DNA of 64,000 nt from Malurus cyaneus samueli (GCA_009741485.1 CM019236.1:49865003-49929002), one strand, 5' to 3'. Positions 1 through 10,600 are shown, counted from the first letter of the stretch. Program-made: numbers and translations. Notes: generated from the sequence alone by a model not told the origin.

Positions 1-1022
1 ATCAATGTGAGCCTACAAGATTGGCAGTAGGGGCACCTTAAAGTACTTGTGATGAAAATGTTAACTATTCACATAATTCTTAAGAGCCCATAGCTTCTTA
101 ATAGCACTGGCCTGCTTAGAGATGTGGTACCATGTTGGATTAAGTGACTGGGAAGGAACTGCATGTTACACAGCCTTTCTTCTTTCAAAGAAAATGGCAG
201 CTTGACGAACTTGTCAGGCAACAAAATTAGATGTGTCAGCACTATAAACTCAGTAATAATGAATTAAGAAAGCTAATTATTTGTCCAAACAAAACCAAAT
301 CAAACAAACCAGACCAATTTTGTTACTTTTCAGAGGACAAATAGCAACAAAGGAAAATATTAAGAAATACATAAAATGTTGAGCTTGCTACTTGGTATAT
401 CAGCCTTTCCAGGGAATGACTAAGGACCACATTTGAAAAATCAAGAAATGCCTGTCAAGAATTTACCAGTCATGCAACCATCACCTGATCTGCAGGAATT
501 GTTTCTTGGCCTCCTCAGCAGCACCGAACAGAATGACAGCTAAAATACTCCAATCCAAACTGGAGCTACATCTGATAGGAAACAGAATTTGGGAGTTACT
601 GCTCTGTTTCCAGGAGTAAATGGTGCTTACAGAATTTGCAACAGCCGTCTGACAAGTACAATCTAAGCCACAGTTTGTCATAAACACTTAATTTAAAATC
701 ATTGATAATCATAGGTGGTGTTTCTTTGTTCAGATACTGAATTTAGTTCAGTGAAAATTAATATGCAGCTACCTGAGATGCTGTGTGCATTACTGATTAA
801 GCCAGTTTTGCTTTTAGTGGCGAAATGTCAGCATAGCCAACAACCTGCACGCTGGACTACAGTCTGCGAGGAGACATCGAGTGGAAGGCCGAGGTACGAT
901 CAGCAGGGTTCCTTCCCACAGTCACAAGCATTTCTCCAGGCTGGAAACGAGAGCGGGTGTTATAAAGGCTGGCGCTGGGCGGAGCAGCTGGGAGCGAGAT
1001 GTGGGGCTCCGGCGGGCAGGGA
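1..1022. other. Unique flank upstream of the CpG island
   Basis: AT-rich sequence with no recognisable repeat, coding exon or RNA gene. The last 150 bases become more GC-rich approaching the promoter region. Confidence 0.6.
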
Positions 1023-1408
1023 GCTCTCTCCTGTCGCTCTCTCCTCTTCTCTTTCCCCTCCCTCCCCTCCCTCCTCCCCTCCCCTACCTCTCCCTCACCC
1101 TCCCTCCCTCCCCTCCCCTCACCTCCTTCCCTCCCCTCCCCTCCTCCCCTCCCCTCCCCTCCCCCTCCCTCCCTCCCCTCCCTACGCGTCCCCTCCCTCT
1201 CCCCTCCCCTCCCCTCGCCTCCCTCCCTCCCTCCCCTCTCCTCCCCCTCCCTCTCCCCATCCCCTCTCCCCTGCCCCTCCCCTCCCCTCCCAGGCGTTCC
1301 CCCCTCCTCCTCCCCTCCCCTCCCTCCCTCCCCTCCTCCTCCCCTTCCCTCTCTCCCCTCCCCCATTCCCTCCCGTCTGCCCTCCCTCTGCTCCCCTCTC
1401 TCCCTCAT
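1023..1408. repeat. Polypyrimidine low-complexity tract, (CCCTCC)n-like
   Basis: Nearly 390 bases are almost entirely C and T on the plus strand, built from irregular CCCT, CCTCC and CCCCTCC units. The minus strand is a dense run of GGGA/GGGGA units, so many overlapping G-quadruplex patterns and mirror-repeat triplex patterns are possible. The tract abuts the CpG island on its upstream side, a common arrangement in vertebrate promoters. Long reading frames crossing it (Pro/Ser/Leu-rich on plus, Gly/Glu/Arg-rich on minus) are by-products of the composition and are not annotated as genes. Confidence 0.95.
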
Positions 1409-1513
1409 CACGAGCGTTCCTCCCGCGCTCCGCTCCGCCACAGACACGGTCCTGCGCGCACCGGCCAGGTGGCGCCCCATCGCCCGGCGCGCCACGCCGC
1501 ACCCCGGGGCAGC

Positions 1514-1729
1514 ATGCGGCTGAGGGGCGCAGGGAAGATGGCGGCGGGCGGGGTCGGCCGCGGGGCAGTGGGTGCTGCGGTCTCTCCAGAAAGGCACGTG
1601 ACCGCTTTGTCCTCTCTGGATGGCCTCCTCGCCATAGCAACGCTCCAGCCTGTCAGGCCTGCCTTTGCCTGCTGCCCCCATCTAAGCCCTCTCCTTCCAC
1701 TCTTACGAGCATGTCCTGACAGCTGCTGA
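1514..1729 (+). CDS. Candidate 5' open reading frame in the CpG island (71 codons, product unknown)
   Basis: The frame opens at ATG 1514, has a second in-frame ATG at 1538 inside the YY1 box (context AAGATGG, a good Kozak match), and closes at TGA 1727-1729. From the second ATG the peptide is 63 residues, starting MAAGGVGRG, a start typical of vertebrate first exons. I do not recognise a family. No strong splice donor lies inside the frame; the best nearby donor is CAG|GTAACT at 2041/2042, after the stop. So either the frame is a short upstream ORF in a 5' exon of about 1.5-2.04 kb, or the transcript is non-coding. The frame continues open upstream into the pyrimidine tract, which is composition-driven and not informative. 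Confidence 0.2.
   Translation: MRLRGAGKMAAGGVGRGAVGAAVSPERHVTALSSLDGLLAIATLQPVRPAFACCPHLSPLLPLLRACPDSC
1535..1545 (+). promoter_or_regulatory. YY1-type box AAGATGGCGGC
   Basis: Exact match to the core that in vertebrate CpG-island promoters sits just downstream of the start site, often with its ATG used as the start codon. It points to plus-strand transcription starting within a few tens of bases upstream. Confidence 0.75.
1546..1553 (+). promoter_or_regulatory. GC box (Sp1/KLF type) GGGCGGGG
   Basis: Perfect GC-box core directly abutting the YY1 box inside the CpG island. Confidence 0.6.
1595..1602 (+). promoter_or_regulatory. E-box CACGTGAC (USF / MITF-TFE class)
   Basis: A palindromic CACGTG core followed by AC. 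Read on the minus strand it is GTCACGTG, the form preferred by USF and by MiT/TFE factors. It is 50-60 bases downstream of the YY1 box and 26 bases before the X-box. Confidence 0.6.
1628..1641 (+). promoter_or_regulatory. RFX X-box, CTCGCCATAGCAAC
   Basis: Compared with the X-box consensus GTHNYYATRRNAAC, only the first base differs (C for G); the right half-site is perfect. Position within a CpG-island promoter and close to the inferred start fits RFX-regulated genes, many of which are ciliary. Binding and target are inferred. Confidence 0.65.
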
Positions 1730-2159
1730 GGCCTCTTCCCTACTTTTCGTGTAGAGCAGAGAAGTGCTCATTGCCTCAGTTTGTAAAGCGCTGGGTGAAC
1801 TGCGGAGAAGAAAAAGGAATTACAAAGCTCGGTTTGTGCCAGGTTTGGCTGGTAGATGTGCTCAGGAAAATGCACAAGGTGGCCTGTTCCGCACTCCCTG
1901 TAGAAACCATCCCCGCTGGCCAAAGCAATCGGAGGAGGGTATCAAAGTTAACTGCAAAAACCCTGGACCTCTGACCTGGTTTCCTCAGTTTCTTTGGTGC
2001 TTTACAACATAATTCACACCAAGAAGTCAGTCTGTACTCAGGTAACTCCTTTAGGCCATATCTGAAGGAAGCGTGAGAAGCTCACTCTGTTGAAAGGCAA
2101 GCTTGGGAGTTTTACACAATGGCCCAAATGCAAACTGGTTATTATGCAGCAAAATTTTC
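1730..2159. other. Downstream flank of the promoter, possible rest of exon 1
   Basis: CpG content falls quickly. The only good donor-like sequence is CAG|GTAACT at 2041/2042, which could end a first exon of about 0.5 kb. No repeat or conserved coding signature is seen. Confidence 0.35.
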
Positions 2160-2362
2160 TCAGACCAAAAACCAAAATGAACAAAAACACGTAAAAAAAA
2201 TAGCAACAAACACAGAAAACTGATAGAAGAAAAAACAAACAGATCCCCCCCAAAAAAACAAAGAAAAAACACCAAGACCCATCAAACAAGAACAAAACCA
2301 ACCAGAACAAGCAAACCAAGCAAACCAAACAAACCAACATAAAAAAACCACCCAAAAATGAC
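2160..2362. repeat. A/C low-complexity tract (AAACC/AAAC-rich)
   Basis: About 200 bases composed almost only of A and C on the plus strand with repeating CAAAC, AAACC and AACCA units. The minus strand reads as GTTT/GGTTT-rich sequence and gives spurious Phe/Leu/Val/Cys-rich open frames. Confidence 0.85.
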
Positions 2363-3124
2363 ACCCACACCCTCACAAATCAAATAAAAGAGGCCATAGG
2401 TTTGGAAGTTCTCTATTGTGGAATTTTTGTGTATTTAACAACTGCAGCATTTTCAGTACACTAAACTAAATAGGAAAAAATATTAAATAAGGAACATGCA
2501 CTTCATTGGAGAACAATATAGGTCCAGTACCAAACATAAGTAACTTATTCCAGATGGTGTTGCTGAATGGAGTAACTGACATGACAATGACATCAGTGTC
2601 TTCTATCCAGTTCCTTTGTAAACATACAATTTTTTAATAAAACACCCATTAGACAGTCCTTTGGCTCTCTTTTTTCCTGGCTTTTTTTTCCAGAGAAATG
2701 TCCCAAAGAAGAGGAAGAATTGCTCCATAGCGCAAGTGTCTCAAATACAATTCCTGAACCTCCCTGGATGTGCCATGCTTTGGTGTTCCATTGCTGTCCC
2801 ATTGGTAGGCCAGGCTGCTCTCAGAACATGGCTTGCTTAGACTGAGCCTGGTGTTTTTTCTTGTGTTGCTGTTGTGAGGATGAATTTCTAAGGAGGGCTT
2901 CACATGTAAAAAACGCTACCACCCCTAAGTGTTGTAGTTATATTGCTCTGTGAAACTCAGAAAAATGGTACTACTATGAGTGGTCTTTAATGAATTGTCT
3001 TCAAATACATCAATAACAAAAAGAAAACACTGGATAATGCAGATCTGTTACTAAATAAGAGGAAGCAGAGAGGGCAGAGTTACTGAACACTGTCCTTACA
3101 TTGCTCTTGAGTGACAAGATCAGC
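2363..3124. other. Unique sequence, nothing recognised
   Basis: Ordinary AT-rich sequence. Short minus-strand frames near 2.6-2.9 kb show no family resemblance. Confidence 0.5.
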
Positions 3125-3345
3125 CCTCCTCTGACCAGGAGATCAGGGTACAGGAATGTTGGAAGGAAGATTTTCCCGTGGTCAATGAGAATTGGATTAG
3201 AGAATATCTTTGTAAACTTGTCATCTGTAAGTCCACAGCTCCTGATGGGATACATCCTTGAGTGCTGAGGGAGCTGGTGGACACCTAGCAGTGGCTGCTC
3301 GCAATCATCTTTGAAAGGTATTGGCAGGAGAGCTCCTGGAAGTCT
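3125..3345 (+). mobile_element. CR1 LINE fragment, upstream part of the reverse transcriptase region
   Basis: The stretch around 3180-3330 follows the CR1 consensus segment that precedes the RT core: a block resembling 'aagtcc...ctgatgggat.cat.c' at about 3229-3255, then 'gctgagggagctggtggaca' at 3266-3285, then the 'atcatcTttgaaag' block near 3303. It is heavily mutated and has no usable frame. The left edge is uncertain and the right end fades near 3345. It lies in the same orientation as the larger CR1 body at 6.1-7.6 kb but covers an earlier, partly overlapping region of the element, so it is a separate insertion. Confidence 0.7.
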
Positions 3346-4376
3346 GTAAATAATTTCTGGATGTCTCCTGCTGTTGTATGATACAAGTAAAACCTATGGA
3401 AAGCAACTGCAGGAATGTCTTAGGGGTGAACATGGAACTGCAGAGCTTTTCCAGCAGCTGGAGAATACTTAAATGCAGTTAAGTTTAGTGCTCTGTTCTG
3501 AATGTGCAGTCTTCATATTCATATATTCTCTTTTTAATGCTATACAGATACTATACATAAACTTCTAGGACTTTCTAAGTTAAATGCTAATTATCTGTGC
3601 ACTGAGAAATACAAAATTAGGGTTAGAGAAGTACCAAGAAAACAGTCTTTTCCTTATTTGCTGGTAACTGGTATAAAGGCCCTGTACATCTTTGGAGAAG
3701 CAGATGATTATCAAAGAAGGGGAGAGACCTTAGCAGCTGTGGAAATGCAGCTGCCATTTTTCTATTAACTATCCACACAACAAATGCTTTCTAACTTTAT
3801 AGTCCTTCAGCATTGCTTGAATTTTATAATAACATAGTCTCAGTTGTTACAAAACTTGGGGGATGTGACTAATGTGAGTGATTTTAGCTACAGAAGCATG
3901 TCGTTCTCCTTGTATTGCACTTCAAAAATTAACAGTGTTAATCCGAGGAAAAGAAAATAAAGAAATTTTCAAGACCAGGTTGAAGCAAAGATTTCATTGT
4001 CTGTATTAAAATGATCATTCTCTTTTGCTTAACCCTGGTCACCAGTGATATAAGAATGTGAAATATAAAGAACTGCATACATTACTAGTCTTCTCCTTAA
4101 TATGCCTGAAATATAGTGTCTGCTGTCTGCCTGACTAGAGAAAAGAGGAAGAAACTCTGTTGAGAAATACATAAATTCTGCATTTTAGTAGATGCTGTTG
4201 GAATAAAGTGCAACAGTTCTAAAATAATAAAGTGGAAAAAATAGAATAAAGTTCTAACAGTTCTAGTGTGACTAAACTTTGTACAAAAGGGCTCATTGTA
4301 CAATTTGTTAGTATTAATTATGTGACAATAGCTTCCTAGAATGTCAACCCTTGAATTTCAGTTAAATTTCCTTTAG
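3346..4376. other. Unique AT-rich sequence, nothing recognised
   Basis: No repeat family, RNA gene or convincing exon identified. Confidence 0.5.
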
Positions 4377-4544
4377 CTGAAGTGCCTTTTCACATTCAAG
4401 AATGTGAAAGTCGATACTGGACCGCAATTACAGAAATTGTTCAGCAGAACACTTTCAAATACCCTTTTTCGGTAGATATTGACCCACAACTACCCTTCAG
4501 AACCGAACTACAGCATTTTCTGGTCACCTGTGCTGTATTTGAAG
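4377..4544 (+). CDS. Possible internal exon, 168 bp, product unknown
   Basis: A pyrimidine-rich acceptor (TTTCCTTTAG) ends at 4376 and a donor GAAG|GTAAAA follows 4544. One frame is open throughout: a leading two bases, then codons beginning EVPFHIQECESRYW, ending with one base of a split codon. That makes a symmetric phase-1 exon of 56 codons' length. The peptide contains Trp, Cys and Tyr residues and is not low-complexity, but I recognise no domain. The donor is mediocre and AT-rich vertebrate introns contain many such pairs by chance. No partner exons are identifiable. Confidence 0.15.
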
Positions 4545-5233
4545 GTAAAAGGTATTCCAATTTTCATGACTGCAGGTCTGTGGAGGTCAAGTTGGCCGTG
4601 TCAGTTCATTTTATATGGGCTAGTAAGTAGCTGTTTGATAATGTCAGATTTCAATTCCTGCTGTGCTAGGCAGGATGCAGCCTGTTGCCTTAGGAGTCAC
4701 AGGGCAAAAGTACCTCTAATTAAGATGCTGCTTTGAATCTGTTCAAAAAGCTTTTTCAGAAAGTTCAGATTTCATGTTCAGCTGATCTGTTAATAATGTC
4801 TAGAAAATGTCTTCACTCTCTACATGCATTAGACACGCCTATGTCCATGGAGATTTATATTTCAACAGTTGTTTGATTCATACATCCCAGGCTACTTAAA
4901 AAAATCCCCACAACTAAATGGTAAAACTATCTTGGTAAATGCAGTCTGTTTCTTGTGTGTGAGCAGCTTGACAGCTGTCACACTAGGCAGTGGGTTAGGG
5001 TTGCTAGAACGAGCTTTTGCAAGTAGAATTTTTATGGACATCAAGGGGACATAATACATGGTTACATGTTTTATATGTGTGCATGCAAGTTCATATGTCC
5101 ATCCTATTTCCTTCTGCAGTATGTCCATTGCTTGCTTTTCCTTTTCATACCCTTTACCAGGAAGGCAGGGAGAAAAGAAATGTCTTGAACTGAGAGACCT
5201 GTGTGGGATGCAACCATTTCCTGAAGCAACAGT
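4545..5233. other. Unique sequence between the candidate exon and the SINE
   Basis: No recognisable element. Short opposing open frames near 4.9-5.3 kb appear incidental. Confidence 0.5.
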
Positions 5234-5370
5234 GGAATCATGGAATGTTCTGAGTTGGAAGGGACCCACAAGGATCATCAAGTCCAACTCCTAAGTGAAT
5301 GTCCATACAGGGATTGAACCCACTACCTCAGCTTTATTAACAACATGTTTAACCAACTGAACCAATCTCA
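5234..5370 (-). mobile_element. tRNA-Ile/CR1 composite SINE (TguSINE1-like)
   Basis: Read on the minus strand, the element begins near 5370 with a tRNA-like head: an A-box-like TGGTTCAGTTGG (5364-5353), an anticodon loop TTAATAA with anticodon AAT (Ile) at 5338-5336, and a B box GGTTCAATCCC (5320-5310). The B-box CG has become CA, the usual deamination. After the tRNA acceptor end near 5300 it switches to a CR1 3' tail with the diagnostic GTTGGA...GATGATCCTTGTGGGTCC block and ends in an ATTC-rich 3' end at 5234. This head-to-tail design matches the tRNA-Ile-derived, CR1-mobilised SINEs known from passerine birds. No target-site duplication is visible, as is normal for CR1-type insertion. Confidence 0.88.
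5310..5320 (-). promoter_or_regulatory. RNA polymerase III B box of the SINE
   Basis: GGTTCAATCCC on the minus strand, one transition from the canonical GGTTCGAATCC-type B box. It lies at the expected distance from the A-box-like sequence at 5353-5364. Confidence 0.75.
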
Positions 5371-6114
5371 AAGCATGATAGAGTCTCTTGAAAATACTGG
5401 TTTCTTGAACTCTTGTGTTAACCCACATCTTCCCAACAGAAGATTGGAGCTTTCTGAGCTTTTGTAATAAATATACAAGGTTATAAAAAACCGTATTTAA
5501 ATATTTGAATCTAAGAAGCAACCTCCTACATTCATAATTGTCAGATCCTTTTAAGCCACTAAACACGTCTTGTTAAAATCTAGTTTTCCCAACCCTATTC
5601 AATTTCTTTTCTTTCTAGGATCAGGGATTTTTCTTTGCCTATCAGTGTTAGGTCATTTTGAATTTATTGCAAAACTCATTTGGAAGAAGAAAGGAAGGAT
5701 AATGAAGTTATGCTTAACTGTATAAGAAGGTGTGAAAACTGTATAGATGCCTGCTCAATCAGGCAATGAGGTAATGGTCCTCGAGGTTTCTCACCAGGAC
5801 TCCAGGACATTAGAAACCTTATTAAAGTCCATGCTGAGCATGAGCTGAGGCTCTTTCTCACCTCTAAAAAACTGAAATGTAGAATTTAGTGAGGGACATG
5901 TTGTGGTATCATATTCACTTGTCATTCAGAATTGCACCCAGCCTGACTTTGAGAAGTTTCTGTCGGTGCTCTTTCTTTACCCAAGTGAAGATGTTACTGT
6001 TCTGCCTGTGCAGCTGTCAGCCCTGAATCCCTACAAAAGTGAAAGCAACATAGCAGTTAAACCATTTTGTTAAGGACCTGCTTAAACTAACACAATTAGG
6101 TTTTCATGCTGGAC
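5371..6114. other. Unique sequence between SINE and CR1 body
   Basis: No gene or repeat recognised. From about 6115 the CR1 similarity begins. Confidence 0.5.
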
Positions 6115-7602
6115 TTGGCACATGAGTTCATCAAACCTGTTTCAATCATTTACCAGCAGTCCTGGCTAACCAGGGACATCCCAGACAACCAGGTTGGCCA
6201 GTTTGATGCCAATCTGTAAGAAGGCTTGGAAGAAGGATCTGGAAAACTAAAGGCCTGTCAGCCCGACCTCAGTGCTGGGGAAGGTCATGAAGCAGATCAT
6301 CCTAAGTGCCATCACATGGCACATGCAGGACTGCCAGGACATCAGTCTGCACCAGCATGGGTTTAAGAAAGGCAGGTCCTGCTTGACCAACCTGATGTCC
6401 TTCTATGACAGGGTGACCTGTTTAGTGGGTAAAAGAAAGGCTGTGGTTTTTTTCTTTTTAGTAAAGCCTTTGACACTGTCTCCCACAGCATTCTTCTGGA
6501 GAAACTGGCTGCTCATGGTCAGGACAGATGCACTGTTCACTGGTTAAAAAAACTGGCTGGATGGCCCAGCCCGCCACAACTCCATAGTCATGAATGGAGG
6601 TAAATCCAGTTGGAGGACAATCTGGACTGGACTACAAATCCAGTCATTTGTAGTGTTCCCCACGGTTCAGTTTTGCACTCAGTCTTGTTTAATATCTTCA
6701 TCAATGATCTGGATGAGGGGATCGAGTGCACTGTCCGTCAGTTTGCAGATGATCTGCTGGAGAGCGGGAAGGCTCTGCAGAGGGATCTGGACAGGATGGA
6801 TTGATGGGCTGAGGCCAGTTGTGTGAGGTTCAACAAGGCCAAGTGCCAGGTCTTGCACTTGGGTCACAACAGCCCAGTGCAGAGCTGCAGGCTGGGGAAG
6901 GAGTGGCTGGAAAGCCGACCAGAGGGAAAGGATCTGGAGGTGTTAATCACTGAATATGAGCCAGGGCTGCATCCAGGTGGCCAAGAAAGCCAATGGCATC
7001 CTGGCCTACATCAGCAATAGTGAGGCCAGCAGGACTAGGGAAGTGTCTGTCCCCCTGTACTCAGTACTGGTGAGGCCACACCTTCTGTCTTGTCTGTTGT
7101 TCTGGTCCCCTCCCTAATAAGGGAACTACTCACTGAGTGACTGACTACTCACTACCTCACTGAGCGAGGTCCGAACAGGGCAATAGGGCTGGTGAAGGGT
7201 CTGGAGCACGAACCTGACCAGGAGCAGCTGAGAGAGTTGGCATGCTTAGCCTGGAGAAAAAGATGCTCAAGAGAAACTTTACAGTTCTCTATTACTGCCT
7301 GAAAGGATACTTGGTGAGGTGGGGCTCAGCCTCACCAAGGTGAGGTAACAGGTGACATTACAGCAGGAAATGGCCTGTATCAGGGGAAGTTTAGATTGGA
7401 TATTAGGGGAAGTTTCTTCACTGAAAGGGTAGTTAAACATTGGAAAAGGCTTGGAACAGGGAATTGGTTGAGTTACCGTCTATGGAAGCATGTAATAGAC
7501 ATGTAGATATGGCACTTGGGGATTTAGTGAAGATGGCTAAGATGGATTAATAGCTAAACTCAGTGATCTTAGAGATCTTTTCTTGATCGATTCTGTGATC
7601 AT
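6115..7602 (+). mobile_element. CR1 LINE, 5'-truncated, reverse transcriptase to 3' end, decayed
   Basis: About 1.5 kb follows the avian CR1 ORF2 and 3' UTR in order. The RT region is recognisable from the segment encoding HQHGFKKGRSCLTNL (about 6349-6393), through [12 protein letters not shown] (about 6689-6724), to the catalytic box FADD at 6742-6753. Immediately after FADD the usual following residues are missing, so a short deletion is inferred. Downstream are the conserved 'gcactgggtcac' and 'tgtccccctgtactc' blocks and the 3' UTR ending in a GATTCTGTGATC motif near 7602. Stops and frameshifts break it repeatedly (for example after 6801 and at 6544), so no functional protein is possible. 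The 5' truncation is typical of CR1. Confidence 0.95.
7125..7164 (+). repeat. Short direct duplication inside the CR1 copy
   Basis: Two adjacent copies, starting at 7125 and 7144, share ACTACTCACT and a later CTGAG-like end. The unit is 19 bases. It interrupts the CR1 sequence and must post-date or accompany its insertion. Confidence 0.6.
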
Positions 7603-10600
7603 ATAAAAGGAATGAGAGATAGAAGTTAAATTAGCATCTGAGTTAGTCCATTATTATATAGTGAGCAGAGTGGATCTTTAGGTACCTAATTTAAAACTGT
7701 AGTACAAGGTTTCAAATCGCTTGGGCTAACAAAGAGATCAGAATACCCTTACACAAAACCCTCTTTATCAGATTTAAGAAGACTGACTGTGAATTGACAA
7801 GCTGTTCCAAAAGAATGTATTGCAAACACGAAGACATCTGGTCTCATATTTGAATGATATTGACTACACTGGGACTTATAATCCTGCAAACTGCTGAAAT
7901 TTGGGAAAAAACAAACTTTATTCTGTTGTTTATCCAGTAAAATAAAAAAACTCATGTAGAAGGTGTGACTCCTGTAGCAACAGAAAAGGAAAATATAAAA
8001 CACTTATTGATGAAGTAGGTGTTATGATCTGTCCATTATCTGCTCTAATAGAGGTCTGAGTGTAAGCATTTTTCCTGCAATGTACCTGGGGGTTATTTTA
8101 TTCTTCTTATGGAAATAAATTGAAACACTGTATGTGGTTGAGCTGACTCAGATGTGAGGCAGTATAAGTGCTTCTAAAATATCTGAATAGATAGAGGGGG
8201 ATGTTTCAAGCTCTAACAAGCCTCATCTTGTAAACTGTCCTCTCCCATCATTCTCTAACCCAACAGAACTATCCAGTTTTACATTGTTTTGCCAGGCAGA
8301 ATAAAGTGATAATTGCTTCTGGTTTTCCTTTGTTTTCAAACCCAGGTATTTTAAAATTTGACAACTGTTTTTAAGGTAGGAACATCAGTGAAGTGTACAG
8401 TGTTTCTTTTCAGTGAGTTTTGCAAATGTAATTGCATTTCTGCTTCAGTAAAAATTCCAGTGGAATGAAGTATTTGTTTGCATATGTGAATAAGCTTAAA
8501 TATATTGAGGAATTGGAATTTAAAACCAATACATTGTTGGGAGGTTTACTTTGAGATAAATACCTAAAACACCAAAATTTGGGGGCAAAATTGTTAAAAA
8601 TAAACCAAAATAAATTTGCAGCAGAAACTCGTTATGATGTTAAGGATCTACAGAAGCTTGTGCAATGGCACAGTTGATTGGTGAAGCCTGGCTTAGATCT
8701 GTAGCTACCAAAAGGTGATTCTGTGGTTGGAGAATTCCCTATCACAAAAAACCACAAATCTGGCACATCAGCTGCCCACTATACCAGAGAGGGCAAGGTA
8801 TCACCCTGAATGAGCTTCTTTCCCACAATCCTAAGTCAGAGTGGCAGCAAAGACAGCAGAGAAAGTTCAGTCTTTTGTGGAGCTTGTGTGTGTATGCCCA
8901 ATACTGTTCAACCTACATTTGGTACGAACCAAAGGAAAGCACTTTCTCAGAGTTACTGTTGCTAGCAAGTTTCTCCAAAAGGGTTTTCCTGTGCCAAATC
9001 CATAAACTATTCTAATGACTCCTGGATTTTCTCTGAAAAGCCATGATCTTGTTCCCTGCCTAACATTGCAACTTTTTGCTATTGTTTAAGTACTTAATAG
9101 ATAAGGTTCTTTACCCCACCCATGCTCCTCTTAGTCCTCTCATAAGATTTAATTTATTTATTCTTTTGAACTGTTTCTTGTAACATGATGGAGTTTACTG
9201 CAGAGACCCTGATATCCTGGTATGGGAACCTGGACAAAACCAGCAGGTTTTGTAGGTCTCTGCTGTCTAGGTCTTGGTAAAACATGAACTACTGAACTGA
9301 AATGCTCCTGCATATTTTTTATTGCCTGCTGCAACAATGTACCTTATTGAGTGCCAAAACTGAATCCGGAAGAGGTGTAACAAAACTTTCTGCATTTTTC
9401 TGTAGGAATAAATCACAGTCTCTACTGTACTTAGTTAACAAGATGTGGGAGATGGATCAAAAATCTGTTTCAAAAGGAAGCACTTCTTTACAGGAAAATA
9501 AAAAGGACAAACAAGATCAATCAAACAAATAAACAATATCACAAAAAAAATATCCATTTACGGCATATTTTAAAATCCACTGGATGCCAGTATTGTCTTA
9601 TTATAGCAGTGTAATTTCATTGCATTTCTCTCATATTTGAGTTGTTGCTAGTTGCCCTTAGCAATGACACAAGTTCTTCGAAGTAGTGGTTCATCCCTTG
9701 CATCTGAAAAAGATGTGTAATACTGATCAGGGAGTCTCAGAGTTTTGTTCACTTTACTTGCACATCTGGAGTCATCAGGAGGTCCTCTTTTTAACCCCAC
9801 TATTTCTATAATATTTTCTTACTAGCATCCCAAAGGACAGCTGATGCCTCAGGCAAGGGGTAGTGCTTTCCTTGCTGTTCGTGCCCAAGAGTGATGCTCC
9901 TGGGTGTGGAGTTTCCTGCTCCCAGGCTGCTATGAGATACTTGAGAGACAGACTTACATTGGTTGCTGTTGTCTACTGTTTGTTTTTCCTTCATCTACCA
10001 CAGCTTTTACTGACTCAATGCTTGTACTACACAATGTTACAAAGTCATCTTAGAGATTTTCAACTACTTGACAGAGTGACTGTAAAATGGTACTGCAAAT
10101 GAACTTCCTGTGACATGAAGTTGGTAGATCTCTTTGGTTTGAGGATGATATGTAAAAGTTACAATATCTGCAATGTCTGTCTTCAGTGCTGTTTTGATTT
10201 GTTTTTTTTTTGGTTTTTTTTTTTTTTGGACAAATATGGTCTTTCCAGGAAAGAGATCTACTAGTAATTACCCAGGTGAGTGGATTCAATGAGGTGGCTC
10301 TGTCTCTCACCACTGGTTTGTATTTCATTCTTTTGAATACTGTTTCACTGAATGCTTGATTTATGTTATTTGATGTTGAGCACACCGAAGTTTTGATGAA
10401 AACAGCTAAGCTAGATAATCAAGAAATTCCTACAGGAACTGCATACCTGCACTTGCAGTTAGTAATTAATTTAATTAATGGAAGCAAATTTAAGGGGCCA
10501 ATGTCAGGGTGACAGTAAGCTGTAACTAATATACTCAGTGATTCCATGTGAGAAGATTATTTATTAATATTCAAAAGCTCAAAGCAATCTGTGTCTAGAC

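Larger units (their letters stand above)
1409..1660. promoter_or_regulatory. CpG-island promoter, probable transcription start region
   Basis: This is the only CpG-dense stretch in the window; CG dinucleotides are frequent here and scarce elsewhere. No TATA box is seen. Within about 110 bases it holds a YY1-type AAGATGGCGGC box, a GC box, a CACGTG E-box and an RFX X-box, each annotated separately. TATA-less CpG-island promoters with a YY1 box just after the start site usually read in the direction of the ATG in that box, which favours a plus-strand gene. A bidirectional promoter is not excluded: on the minus strand an ATG lies inside the X-box with a short open frame. The target gene cannot be named from this window. 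Confidence 0.75.

Noticed and set aside
715..1729. Several long Pro/Ser/Leu-rich plus-strand and Gly/Glu/Arg-rich minus-strand open frames
   Set aside because: They are created by the pyrimidine tract, are present in several frames at once, and contain no domain. Only the short frame beyond the tract is kept as a weak candidate.
5300..5370. A functional tRNA-Ile gene on the minus strand
   Set aside because: The tRNA-like part is mutated, lacks a proper acceptor stem and continues directly into a CR1 tail, so it is the head of a SINE.
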